This document shows, in pieces, positions 52,991-61,726 of a stretch of DNA of 64,000 nt. Every line of letters begins with the position of its first letter. The first letter of the stretch is position 1. Origin of the DNA: Defluviitaleaceae bacterium (GTDB lineage Bacteria > Bacillota > Clostridia > Lachnospirales > WQUN01); the NCBI GenBank assembly GCA_009779755.1, contig WRDO01000008.1:1-64000 (forward strand), read 5' to 3'. The position numbers and the translations under genes are program-made. Under the pieces are notes generated by a model. It was not told where the DNA came from. It saw only the letters and a program-made list of their open reading frames with translations, and did not search any database.

Positions 52991-53977
52991 TCAACCGGCG
53001 GTGGCGGCAGCCGATGCGGCTGCACTCGTTGATGCGATGATCGCCACCATCATGGCTGTTTGTTGGGCGATGATAATATTGGTAACGGCTGTAGAAAGCG
53101 CGGTTTTGGCCAATTCGCTGTCGGAAATAAGCGCGACCGCCTGCATCATGACTTCACCGTTCGAAACCTTTAATTTACCGAAGCCTTTTTGTTTGCGGAT
53201 ATAATCCGTCACGGAGAAGATTTGGTCAGCCAAGGTATCGGGGTCGGTGGGGAGCATGGATAAAATCCCCAAGGACGGAAGGATCATCGCGCGGTCCAAG
53301 CGAATTTTATGGCTGCGCAGGATGCGGTTCATGTGAATGAGGTTTTCGATGCATCTTTCCGTCTTATCACTGAGCACCATAATTTGCGAAAGGTGCAGCA
53401 AACAATTGCGGCTCATCGTAAAGGGGAAGTTCATTTTCAAACAATCGTAAACATGCTTGATCCTTTCGCAACCGACAGCCACATCCAAATCGGATAATGC
53501 CAGCATAGCCGAATAGATATAATCGTCCGTGCAAACCAGCCAACGGTTGTTTGCCCGCATTCCCACGAGGAACTCACGCGCTCGGCGTGCAATGTGCGGG
53601 TAGTCTTCGCGTTTTGCCTGTGATGCGATTTCATACGCGGCGGCTGCCAGGTAATCCGACATGCGGAATTTTTCCGCTTTCAATAACGCGTAAACTTCCC
53701 GTACTTCGGCGAAGCGTTCATGCGGGTTAGCTTTCATGGCCATCATGGCGGCTATATATACCGACAAATTCCCTCTGAAAGTGGAAAAAAGTCCCGTTTC
53801 CTCTTTTATCATGCGGTGGTTTTGCGCAAGCGCGTTTGCGTCGAGCTCCTTACCGTCCAACGCGTAAATAAGCGCAGCCAATCGTTTTGCCATCGGTTCC
53901 TGCCAAGGGAAACCTTTTTTGATACCGTTGGCATTTGAAATAAACAAATGCAACTTCTTTTCCAAATCAACATGCAT
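52991..53977 (-). CDS. DUF4003 family protein
   Basis: A 328-residue mostly helical protein, with AAGGAGG before the ATG. FRGNLSVYIAAMMAMK, KMSDYLA-like KFRMSDYLAAAAYEIAS and CTDDYIYSAMLALSD fit DUF4003, a Firmicutes family of unknown function. The tail is a hydrophobic Ala-rich stretch (IIASTSAAASAAATAG). It overlaps the rpiB-like gene by 11 bases, so it belongs to this operon, but its role in sugar metabolism is unclear. Confidence 0.78.
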   Translation of the reverse strand: MHVDLEKKLHLFISNANGIKKGFPWQEPMAKRLAALIYALDGKELDANALAQNHRMIKEETGLFSTFRGNLSVYIAAMMAMKANPHERFAEVREVYALLKAEKFRMSDYLAAAAYEIASQAKREDYPHIARRAREFLVGMRANNRWLVCTDDYIYSAMLALSDLDVAVGCERIKHVYDCLKMNFPFTMSRNCLLHLSQIMVLSDKTERCIENLIHMNRILRSHKIRLDRAMILPSLGILSMLPTDPDTLADQIFSVTDYIRKQKGFGKLKVSNGEVMMQAVALISDSELAKTALSTAVTNIIIAQQTAMMVAIIASTSAAASAAATAG

Positions 53978-54425
53978 CCGTAAATCCTCCTTCTTCGATT
54001 TTGGTTATCATATCCACGCGTTCGATGTGACGGCCGCCTTCGTATTCGGCGTCCAGCCACGCGTCCACAATGGTTTTTGCCATCTCCAAACCTACCACAC
54101 GCCCGCCGAAGGTGATGACGTTGGCGTTATTATGCTGTTTGGAAAGGCGTGCGGTGTACGGTTCACTGCACAGGCACGCGCGTATGCCCTTTACCTTATT
54201 GGCCGTGAGGGACATACCCACCCCCGTGCCGCACAACAATACGCCGCCGTCGACGGCGCCCTCCGCCACCAGCTTGCTTGCCTTGTACCCGCTTACGGGG
54301 TAGGGCGGGGGAGGTAAATCGTTGGGGCTGACGTCGATCACCTCGATACCGCGCGCTTCGAGGTGCGATTTGATCCGTTCCTTCATTTCGGGCGTGGTGT
54401 GGTCGTTGCCGATGGCTAATTTCAT
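53967..54425 (-). CDS. rpiB: RpiB/LacAB-type sugar-phosphate isomerase
   Basis: A 152-residue isomerase with CGTGVGMS (catalytic Cys about 65), HNNANVITFGGRVVG and the N-terminal GNDHT, which replaces the common GSDHAG. The stretch DLPPPPYP is also unusual where canonical RpiB has HYPD-like residues. It may therefore act on a sugar other than ribose 5-phosphate, such as erythrose, allose or galactose phosphates. It sits with rpe and rbsK, overlapping rpe by 4 bases. Confidence 0.85.
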   Translation of the reverse strand: MKLAIGNDHTTPEMKERIKSHLEARGIEVIDVSPNDLPPPPYPVSGYKASKLVAEGAVDGGVLLCGTGVGMSLTANKVKGIRACLCSEPYTARLSKQHNNANVITFGGRVVGLEMAKTIVDAWLDAEYEGGRHIERVDMITKIEEGGFTDAC

Positions 54426-55075
54426 GCTTGTCCCCGTATTCCCCGCATGGTTGCGGCATAATTCCGTCCTTCGTCTTTAAAAAACAACGCTTTGGTCCCC
54501 AATACAAAGGCGTGTACACCGTAGCCGTGCAGTTCGTGTATTTTGTCCATCGTCATCGCTCCGTCCACGCATAGGGTGAAGGCATACCTTTCAGCCATCA
54601 CACACAATTCGCGCAGCTTATCCATGACATGCGGCAGGAACGCTTGCCCCGCAAAGCCGGGGTTAACGGTCATCGCCAGCACATGGCCGCATAGGGGGAA
54701 CAATTCCTTTACGGTTTCGATGGATGTGCCCGGATTAATTGCTATACCCGGCACCGCGCCCAAGTCGCGGATTGCCGACAGCGTACGTGCGGGGTGCGGA
54801 TCGGCTTCGGGGTGGATGGTGATGATGTCCGCGCCCAGTTTACGAAACAATTCGATGTGCTGCGCGGGGTTTTTAATCATCAGATGCGCATCGATGGGAA
54901 AGTCGCTGTACTTTTTTATGCATTTAAAAATATCCGGTCCGCATGCGAAGTTGGGTACGTATTGGCCGTCCATCACGTCCACATGGAAATAATCCGTACC
55001 TGCGGCGGCTAATAGTTTAATTTCCTGCGCCAAATTGCCGTAGTCGGCGCACATGATACTGGGATGTAATTTCAT
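54422..55075 (-). CDS. rpe: Ribulose-phosphate 3-epimerase family
   Basis: A 217-residue TIM-barrel epimerase with HPSIMCADYGNL, FHVDVMDGQYVPNF, PIDAHLMIKNP, MTVNPGFAGQ and LCVDGAMT. These are the metal-binding and catalytic strings (two Asp, two His). It could be the housekeeping Rpe or the allulose-6-phosphate variant. It overlaps both neighbours by 4 bases. Confidence 0.9.
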   Translation of the reverse strand: MKLHPSIMCADYGNLAQEIKLLAAAGTDYFHVDVMDGQYVPNFACGPDIFKCIKKYSDFPIDAHLMIKNPAQHIELFRKLGADIITIHPEADPHPARTLSAIRDLGAVPGIAINPGTSIETVKELFPLCGHVLAMTVNPGFAGQAFLPHVMDKLRELCVMAERYAFTLCVDGAMTMDKIHELHGYGVHAFVLGTKALFFKDEGRNYAATMRGIRGQA

Positions 55076-55998
55076 TTGAAGAATGCCTCCACTTCTTTTG
55101 CCGTCGGTATGGATTCCTGCGCGCCCGCTCGGGTTACGGTTATCGCACCCGCGATGTTCGCATAACGGATGGCGCGCGTCATATCGCCGTGGGTTAAATA
55201 TTGCACCCCCATCGCCGCGGTGAATACATCCCCTGCGGCGGTGGGGTCCACGGCTTTTACGGTGTGCGGCGGGTAATGGGTTCCTTGTTTGTTGCGGTAA
55301 TGGTACGCGCCGCGTTTACCCAGTTTTAATACGACATGTGCGGCGCGGGAACGCTTTTGCAGGGCTTCCGCGACTTCGGCGCAAGCCGCTCCGAAGTCGG
55401 ATCCGGTGCAGGATGACAGTGAAATACCCGTCAGTACCTCCGCTTCCGTTTCGTTGGGGCTGATGATTAGCGGCGGCGGGAGCTTTTCCAACGGGAAGCC
55501 GATCGCGGGACCCGCGTCCATTATGATGGGAATGCCGCGTTCGCAGGCTTTACGGCACGCATGGATAACGATTTCCTCCGCCAATTCGAAGTTGATGACC
55601 ATGCCGTCATATTCGCGCGCAAACGCGCGGTCGATGTCTTCCTTGCTTAGTTCCAGATTGGCGGCCATATGCGAAATGATCCGATTGTTGCCGTCCTCCA
55701 ATAAAATAACCGCAAAGCCGGACGGTAAACGTTCGCTTGCGGTTAGGAAATCCGTATTGATACCCTTATCCGTTAATGATTGACGCAGCATGGTGCCGAA
55801 GTCATCCGCGCCTGTTTTACCCGCGAAGGTTGTATCCCCGCCCATCATCGCGCAAGCTACGGCTTGGTTCGCGCCTTTTCCGCCCGGCCCGAAGCGGTAC
55901 TCCTCCGACACCAGCGTTTCGCCCGGTAAGGGTAACCGCGGGGTGAGCAGAAGCAGGTCCATATTGACGCTGCCTACGACCAAAATCCTTACAGCCAT
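55072..55998 (-). CDS. rbsK: Ribokinase (PfkB family)
   Basis: A 308-residue sugar kinase with GSVNMDLLL, GPGGKGANQAVACAMMG (ribose-binding), NETEAEVLTG and DPTAAGDVFTAAMG (anion hole and catalytic Asp; most members have T-G-A-G-D, here T-A-A-G-D). It phosphorylates D-ribose or a related pentose or hexose. First gene of the minus-strand operon. No transporter is adjacent. Confidence 0.9.
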   Translation of the reverse strand: MAVRILVVGSVNMDLLLLTPRLPLPGETLVSEEYRFGPGGKGANQAVACAMMGGDTTFAGKTGADDFGTMLRQSLTDKGINTDFLTASERLPSGFAVILLEDGNNRIISHMAANLELSKEDIDRAFAREYDGMVINFELAEEIVIHACRKACERGIPIIMDAGPAIGFPLEKLPPPLIISPNETEAEVLTGISLSSCTGSDFGAACAEVAEALQKRSRAAHVVLKLGKRGAYHYRNKQGTHYPPHTVKAVDPTAAGDVFTAAMGVQYLTHGDMTRAIRYANIAGAITVTRAGAQESIPTAKEVEAFFK

Positions 55999-56055
55999 GA
56001 TTTCCTCCCATAAATGTGTTACACTGGTTTATCACGAAATAAAGGAGCTATGTAT

Positions 56056-56907
56056 ATGACTTTCCCACGTACGATGGTTGGGGGTATTTCGATGCCCCGC
56101 ATGTTAATCGGTACGAATTGGCTGGCGGGGTGGAGCCATCGTTCGCCCGCGGCGGACAAGATGATCAAAAACCTGCACGCCGAACCGAAAAGCATCGTGG
56201 ATGTTTTACAGGTCTACTTGGACAACGGTATCGACGCGTTGATGGGGCCGATGGGCCGCGTACCCGCTATCGACAAGGCCGTAAAGCAGGCCGAGGACAA
56301 AACGGGTAAAAAACTCATCATCATCGATACACCCATCGTAAACGTCAACGATTCCGCCGAGGCCCGCGCCGAAGCCATGGAAACCTTCAAGCGCAGCAAA
56401 TCCTTCGGTTCGACCTTTTGTTTAATCCACCACTCCAGCGCAGAGGAGTTGGTGGATAAAAACGCACGCGTCCTTAAGCGGTTGGACGACTATACGAAGA
56501 TGATACGCGACTGCGATATGCTCCCCGGCCTTTCCGCCCACATGCCCGAATTAATTTCATATTCCGACGATAACGGGTACGACGTGGAAACCTACATCCA
56601 AATTTATAATTGCCTTGGCTTCCTCATGCAAATCGAGGTCGAAACGATCGCATCCATCATCCATAACGCCAAGAAACCCGTAATGACGATCAAACCCATG
56701 GCCGCCGGGCGTTGCACGCCTTATGTGGGGTTAAACTTCGTTTGGGCCACCTTACGCGAATGTGATATGGTGACCGTAGGCGCGCACATGCCCGATGAAG
56801 TGCATGAAAACATCGAAATCTCCCGCGCATTCTTCGAAAAACGCTACCCCGATCTGGAAAAACGCTCCAGCCCCAACATGAACCAATCAGCGTTCGGTAA
56901 TGCCTAA
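56056..56907 (+). CDS. Unrecognised 283-residue protein, possibly a TIM barrel
   Basis: AAAGGAG (56041-56047) lies 8 bases before ATG 56056; ATG 56050 is too close. The protein alternates predicted strands and helices (VDVLQVYLDNGIDALMG, KKLIIIDTPIVNV, STFCLIHHSS, KPVMTIKPMAAGRC), which suggests a beta/alpha barrel. Conserved-looking residues include IIDTP, IHHSS and TIKPMAAGR. I cannot name a family. It is divergent from rbsK, so a link to the sugar operon is possible. Confidence 0.6.
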   Translation: MTFPRTMVGGISMPRMLIGTNWLAGWSHRSPAADKMIKNLHAEPKSIVDVLQVYLDNGIDALMGPMGRVPAIDKAVKQAEDKTGKKLIIIDTPIVNVNDSAEARAEAMETFKRSKSFGSTFCLIHHSSAEELVDKNARVLKRLDDYTKMIRDCDMLPGLSAHMPELISYSDDNGYDVETYIQIYNCLGFLMQIEVETIASIIHNAKKPVMTIKPMAAGRCTPYVGLNFVWATLRECDMVTVGAHMPDEVHENIEISRAFFEKRYPDLEKRSSPNMNQSAFGNA

Positions 56908-57536
56908 GGTGCTGTTAAGGTAATCGGGAAGAAGTAATCCTCATAACCCTTCGCGTACCAATAGGGATTATGGCTCCAAACGTTTTTATGCAATTCTTCC
57001 CTGTTGACCCCGTGGTTTATGATGATTTGATCGAGTATGGCGATGTCCGCTTTGTCTTTTTCGCGCATTTTCCATTCGGGGCTGATAAGGCGGACATTAT
57101 TCTTAAGCGTGTAGGCCATTTCGATGCCGAATGTATAGGCTTTTACGCCGTAGAAGTCATGCGGCTCCTTGTCCATCCAATCATAAGGGAAAAAAACCGT
57201 GCCGCGCGGACCCGCGTGGTACCAATGGGCGATGCCGTCCACGTTCCGTATGGAATTAAACGTGGCGAGCGCATCGCCTTTTTTGATGGTCAGCATCCAA
57301 AAATCGGGGAGGTATTGCGTTTGGTAACCCAACGTTTCGTATCGGTTGATGAGTTCGGTGATATTTTCGTCCAGGTTTTCGGTGAAGCAATCGAGGTCGC
57401 CGTGTTCCCTCGTGAAGGAACCGTTAAGGATATCAACGGCGATACCTCCCCAAATAAACGACTTTAACCCCAATTTATCGGATACGGAAAAAATATCTTT
57501 CATAACATCGATGAATTTACGGTTGTGTTCAAGCAT
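56904..57536 (-). CDS. Nucleotidyltransferase-fold protein (LinA/AadA-like superfamily)
   Basis: A 210-residue protein with WGGIAVDILNG followed by EHGDLDCF, the G-G...D-x-D metal site of minimal nucleotidyltransferases as in lincosamide and aminoglycoside enzymes. The C-terminal half has YGVKAYTFGIEMAYTLKNN and a helical EKDKADIAILDQ. Substrate unknown; antibiotic modification is possible but not shown. It overlaps the SASA gene by 8 bases. Confidence 0.72.
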   Translation of the reverse strand: MLEHNRKFIDVMKDIFSVSDKLGLKSFIWGGIAVDILNGSFTREHGDLDCFTENLDENITELINRYETLGYQTQYLPDFWMLTIKKGDALATFNSIRNVDGIAHWYHAGPRGTVFFPYDWMDKEPHDFYGVKAYTFGIEMAYTLKNNVRLISPEWKMREKDKADIAILDQIIINHGVNREELHKNVWSHNPYWYAKGYEDYFFPITLTAP

Positions 57537-59337
57537 GGCTTACCTCCGTTTCAAAGGGAGACGCGGGTATGTTGTGTGCGTTGTATAAAGTTACCGAGGG
57601 GAAATCCGACCATCCGTAACGGACACGCTCCACTTGCGGTACCTTAACGGCGCCTTGTGAACCGATGGCGTCGGCCACCAACGTTTGACCTTCAACGGCG
57701 GCGTATAAGCGGTGTACCTCACCGTCGCCGTATACCAGCTCTATCAGCGGACGTCCGCCCTTTGCCCACAAGCCTTGCGCGTTATCAAAATAAACCACGA
57801 AGCGGTTACCCTCTTGCGTAACGCGCGAAACCACGGGACCGTCCGCATCAATGTCATGGCCGTATACCAGCTTCCTTGCGTGAAGGGCCAAGCGGTTTGC
57901 GACGGTTTTTTTATCCAATGGGTGGATATCGTACTCCTCGCCGCAATCGATGGCTACGGCCATCGCCGTATTGGGGATGGAAAGGCATTGCCGCTGCGCT
58001 TCGCGGAGCCTTGGCCAAATACCGCTCACTTCCACGGAGCAGTTCGTGTCCAGATAATCGGCGAGCTGGGTAAAGATGACGGGAAGGTTTTCTCCGCAAT
58101 GCGTGCGCAGCATTTCGACGAAGCGGGTAAACAATTCCTTATACATATGGGGTGAACCTACGTTGGATTCGCCTTGATACCAGATAACGCCGTCCGGTAA
58201 AACCCCCAGTACAGGAGCGAGCATGTGGTTGTATACGCAGCATGGGTCCGTATAGAACCACGGCGAACCCGCGAGCGGCGGCATTTCCTCGCTTGTACGG
58301 CATTGCCAATAACCGCTTAAATCGATATCGCCGCCGCGGAACGATAACGCGTACTTCTTATTCGGAACAAAGCGCGGTTTATAAGCCCTCCCGATTAAGC
58401 GGATTGTGATGACGTTTTCCCCTTCTTTTAATATCCCTTCGGGCAATTCACACAGACAAGGGGGGTATTGGTAATCCACCGATTTAACCGCTACGCCGTT
58501 CACGTACACGGCAACATTTTCCTCCGCCCGTCCCAAATCCAGCGTAACGGGGTGGGGGGGTATTACGTCGAGGTGTATTTCCTTGCGGTATTCCACCGCG
58601 CCGTGCGTAAAGCCGGTATTATCCAGTAACAACCGATTATGCCAATCACCGTAACGAGCGTTGTTTAGTTTTTCGTTCCATAAGCGGGCGTTTTCCTCCG
58701 CTTTACGTTGCAAATCCTCAATGTACCCCGGGGCGCGTACGGTTTCCAGCCGTTCGTACAGGTTGGGGTAGTTTCGTACGATTTCTTCCGGAAGCCACGC
58801 TTCAATGGAGGTGCCCCCGGCGGCGACGTTCAGCAACCCGATGGGGATATCCCCTTCCGCTTCCAATAATGCCCTCGCAAAAAAATAGGGCACCGCAAAC
58901 GCGTGATACAGCATATCACCCGTCATCGTGTGCCATTCCCCCCGCACATCTTTTGCGGGGCCATCGAACTTTACGTTTTTTTCCGCTTGGAAGAAGCGGA
59001 TGCGCTTATCTTCTTTTATATAACCATTGAGCAGTTGCTTGACGCGGTCGAGCGGCATTTCCATATTGGATTGCCCGCCGCACAACCACAATCGCCCGAC
59101 GTATACCTCGTTGATTTTCCTTTCATCACCGTCGCAGCGGACGGTCATCGTATACGGTCCGCCATATTCCGCGGACGTTAACAGGAACTCGAAGCGCCCG
59201 TTTTCGTCGGTTGCTGTTTCGCGCAATTCGCCCAAAAACGCGAGCGTGATTTTCCGATTCGGTTCGGTCGTTCCCCAAATCCGCGCGCGTTTACCGATTA
59301 CCATCCCGTCGCTGATAAATGCAGGCAGCGTAATCAT
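57529..59337 (-). CDS. Sialate O-acetylesterase-like SGNH hydrolase
   Basis: A 602-residue carbohydrate esterase. The start at 59337 (MITLPAFISDGMV) follows GGGAGG. There is no signal peptide, so it is cytoplasmic. The SASA hydrolase core is split: LCGGQSNMEMPL (nucleophile Ser and oxyanion residues), GVIWYQGESNVG and IHPLDKKTVANRLA (catalytic His). A beta-sandwich insert (about 250-350) lies between, as usual for the family. It probably removes acetyl groups from imported sialic acid or plant glycan fragments. Confidence 0.88.
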   Translation of the reverse strand: MITLPAFISDGMVIGKRARIWGTTEPNRKITLAFLGELRETATDENGRFEFLLTSAEYGGPYTMTVRCDGDERKINEVYVGRLWLCGGQSNMEMPLDRVKQLLNGYIKEDKRIRFFQAEKNVKFDGPAKDVRGEWHTMTGDMLYHAFAVPYFFARALLEAEGDIPIGLLNVAAGGTSIEAWLPEEIVRNYPNLYERLETVRAPGYIEDLQRKAEENARLWNEKLNNARYGDWHNRLLLDNTGFTHGAVEYRKEIHLDVIPPHPVTLDLGRAEENVAVYVNGVAVKSVDYQYPPCLCELPEGILKEGENVITIRLIGRAYKPRFVPNKKYALSFRGGDIDLSGYWQCRTSEEMPPLAGSPWFYTDPCCVYNHMLAPVLGVLPDGVIWYQGESNVGSPHMYKELFTRFVEMLRTHCGENLPVIFTQLADYLDTNCSVEVSGIWPRLREAQRQCLSIPNTAMAVAIDCGEEYDIHPLDKKTVANRLALHARKLVYGHDIDADGPVVSRVTQEGNRFVVYFDNAQGLWAKGGRPLIELVYGDGEVHRLYAAVEGQTLVADAIGSQGAVKVPQVERVRYGWSDFPSVTLYNAHNIPASPFETEVSHA

Positions 59338-59452
59338 CGAAGCATGACCTCCCATTACGAATCCGAAATCATATCACGGATGTACATTATCATTTATGAT
59401 ACCGCTTAGCAAGAATGAATCCCGCGTTTATCCCGTATTGTAAAGTAAAAAT

Positions 59453-59481
59453 TTGCTAATCACGTATATTCTACATATAAT
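59453..59481 (+). promoter_or_regulatory. Consensus sigma-A promoter
   Basis: TTGCTA (59453-59458), 17-base spacer, TATAAT (59476-59481), 40 bases before the membrane-protein gene. It probably drives the three-gene operon to 62.9 kb. Confidence 0.78.
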
Positions 59482-59521
59482 ACGAACCACGTAAAATAAT
59501 AAACACGGGAGGGATTACCCC

Positions 59522-59983
59522 TTGGGCATTTGGGATTGGGCGATCATCGCAGCGGTCATTTTGGTCGTTATCGTCGCCGTATTGTATTTTTTAAACCGTT
59601 GGGCGGGCAAACGGATGGCTACGCAGAACGAAATGGTGGAAAAGCATAAACAAACCGTCACGATCTATATTATCGATAAAAAAAAGGATAAGGTTTCCAA
59701 CGCCAACCTGCCCAAAGCGATGGCCAGCCAAATACCGCGTATGGGGCGCATGATGAAGATGCCGTTGGTAAAGGCTAAAGTAGGCAAGGATATCATGACG
59801 TTGATGTGCGATAACAAGGTGTTCCCCGCGCTGCCCGTAAAAAAGAACGTCACGGTCGAAATGGCGGGTATATATATCGTGGGAATGAAGGGCATGAAAT
59901 CGAAGTCGGAATTGGCGGCAAGCCGCGGCAAAACGGTCGGCACAAGCGGATTATCGGGTTTGCTGGCACGCTTTAGGAGGTAA
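59522..59983 (+). CDS. Small membrane protein of unknown function, TTG start
   Basis: A 153-residue protein. GGGAGGG lies about 8 bases before the TTG. One N-terminal transmembrane helix (about 5-25, WAIIAAVILVVIVAVLYFL) is followed by a basic cytoplasmic domain with VTIYIIDKKKDKV, RMMKMPLVKAKVG and NVTVEMAGIYIVGMKG. Similar proteins are common in Firmicutes without a known role. It is 2 bases upstream of the mutase gene. Confidence 0.75.
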   Translation: MGIWDWAIIAAVILVVIVAVLYFLNRWAGKRMATQNEMVEKHKQTVTIYIIDKKKDKVSNANLPKAMASQIPRMGRMMKMPLVKAKVGKDIMTLMCDNKVFPALPVKKNVTVEMAGIYIVGMKGMKSKSELAASRGKTVGTSGLSGLLARFRR

Positions 59984-59985
59984 AC

Positions 59986-61719
59986 ATGGATTATCGCGTT
60001 ATATACAACCAATGGTTGGCGGACCCGGCCATCGATACCATAACGAAAACGGAACTGGAAGCGATCGCGGACGACGACGCGGAAATACAGGATCGCTTTT
60101 TCAAAGAACTGGAGTTCGGGACGGGCGGGTTACGCGGTGTACTGGGCGCGGGGACAAACCGCCTTAACATATACACTATCCGAAAAGCCACACAGGGCTT
60201 GGCGAATTATATTTTAGCCTCCGATGTTAATAAATCGGGTATGACCCGCGATAAAGCCGCGGTTTTGGCCGTCGCCATCGCGCATGACTGCCGCCGTATG
60301 TCGCCGGAATTTTCGCGGGAAGCGGCGTTGGTGCTGAACGCCAACGGAATAAAAACATATGTATTTGACGGTTTGCGCCCTACGCCGCTGCTCAGCTTCG
60401 CGGTGCGTGAATTGGGTTGCGTGGCGGGGATTGTCGTAACGGCTTCGCACAATCCGCCCGAATACAACGGCTACAAGGTATATTGGTCCGACGGCGGGCA
60501 ATGCCCGTACCCGCGTGACGAAGCCATCATAACGGAAGTAAACAAGATAACCGATTTTTCTATGGTCAAAACGATGCCGTTGGAGGAAGCGGAAGCGAAG
60601 GGATTGTACAACATCGCCGCGCTCGAGGTAGACGACGCATTCATCGGCCATGTCAAATCATGTTGCCAAAACCCCGCGATCATCCCCCAATCGGATATTA
60701 AAATCGTCTTTACCCCCCTGCACGGCGCGGGTAATATCAGCGTCCAACGGGCGTTGGGGGAAACGGGCTTTAAACATGTTTACGTCGTACCCGAACAGGA
60801 AGCACCCGACGGCGATTTCCCCACCGTGGCATACCCCAACCCCGAGGATAGAAAAGCCTTCGCACTTGCACTGGAGCTGGCGAAGCAAAAGGATGCCGAT
60901 ATCGTTGTCGCTACCGACCCCGACTGCGACCGTGTAGGCGTAGCGGTCAAACACGACGGCGATTACATCCTGCTTACGGGTAACCAAACGGGCGTCATCC
61001 TGACGGAATATATCCTTTCGCAAATGAAGGCAAAAAGTACGCTGCCCGCCAACGCCGCGGTCATTTCCACGATCGTGTCCACGGACATGACCCGCGCCGT
61101 CGCAAGGCAATACGGCGCGGAATATATGGAAGTCCTTACGGGGTTCAAGTATATAGGCGAAAAGATCAAGGAATTTGAGGAGAGCGGTTCGCACACGTAT
61201 ATCATAGGCTTCGAGGAAAGCTACGGTTATTTGACGGGTACCTACGCCCGTGACAAAGACGCCGTGGCGGCCACGCTGCTGGCGTGCGAAGCGGCGGCGT
61301 ATTACCGTACACAAGGGCTTAACCTGTACGAAGCGTTGCAAAAATTATATGAAAAATACGGCGAATACCGCGAATCCGTGGAATCCATTACCATGAAAGG
61401 TGTCGCGGGCTTGCAAGATATCAAGCGTATCATGTCTTCTCTGCGTAAAACGCCGCCCGTTGAATTGGGCGGTGCGAAGGTCATCGAAGTGCGCGATTAC
61501 CAAAGCGGCGTGGTTCTTAATACGGCCAACAACGCGGTGCTGGCTACCAACCTCCCCGCATCCGACGTGCTGTACTACGCAATGGAGGACGGCGCGTGGA
61601 CGTGCGTCCGCCCTTCCGGTACCGAACCGAAGATCAAGCTCTACTTCGGCGTAAACGGCGGCGGTGACGCGAAATTGGCGCGGCTGGCCAAGGATATGAA
61701 GGAAGCCGCGGGCGCTTAG
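59986..61719 (+). CDS. pgcA: Alpha-phosphoglucomutase (phospho-sugar mutase)
   Basis: A 577-residue alpha-D-phosphohexomutase with all four motifs: TASHNPPEYNGYK (phospho-Ser), DPDCDRVG (Mg loop), GFEESYGYLTG (sugar recognition) and RPSGTEPKIK (phosphate binding). AGGAGG precedes the ATG. It interconverts glucose 6- and 1-phosphate, feeding UDP-glucose. With the downstream GT4 this fits glycolipid or teichoic-acid anchor synthesis. Confidence 0.94.
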   Translation: MDYRVIYNQWLADPAIDTITKTELEAIADDDAEIQDRFFKELEFGTGGLRGVLGAGTNRLNIYTIRKATQGLANYILASDVNKSGMTRDKAAVLAVAIAHDCRRMSPEFSREAALVLNANGIKTYVFDGLRPTPLLSFAVRELGCVAGIVVTASHNPPEYNGYKVYWSDGGQCPYPRDEAIITEVNKITDFSMVKTMPLEEAEAKGLYNIAALEVDDAFIGHVKSCCQNPAIIPQSDIKIVFTPLHGAGNISVQRALGETGFKHVYVVPEQEAPDGDFPTVAYPNPEDRKAFALALELAKQKDADIVVATDPDCDRVGVAVKHDGDYILLTGNQTGVILTEYILSQMKAKSTLPANAAVISTIVSTDMTRAVARQYGAEYMEVLTGFKYIGEKIKEFEESGSHTYIIGFEESYGYLTGTYARDKDAVAATLLACEAAAYYRTQGLNLYEALQKLYEKYGEYRESVESITMKGVAGLQDIKRIMSSLRKTPPVELGGAKVIEVRDYQSGVVLNTANNAVLATNLPASDVLYYAMEDGAWTCVRPSGTEPKIKLYFGVNGGGDAKLARLAKDMKEAAGA

Positions 61720-61726
61720 GGACTTC

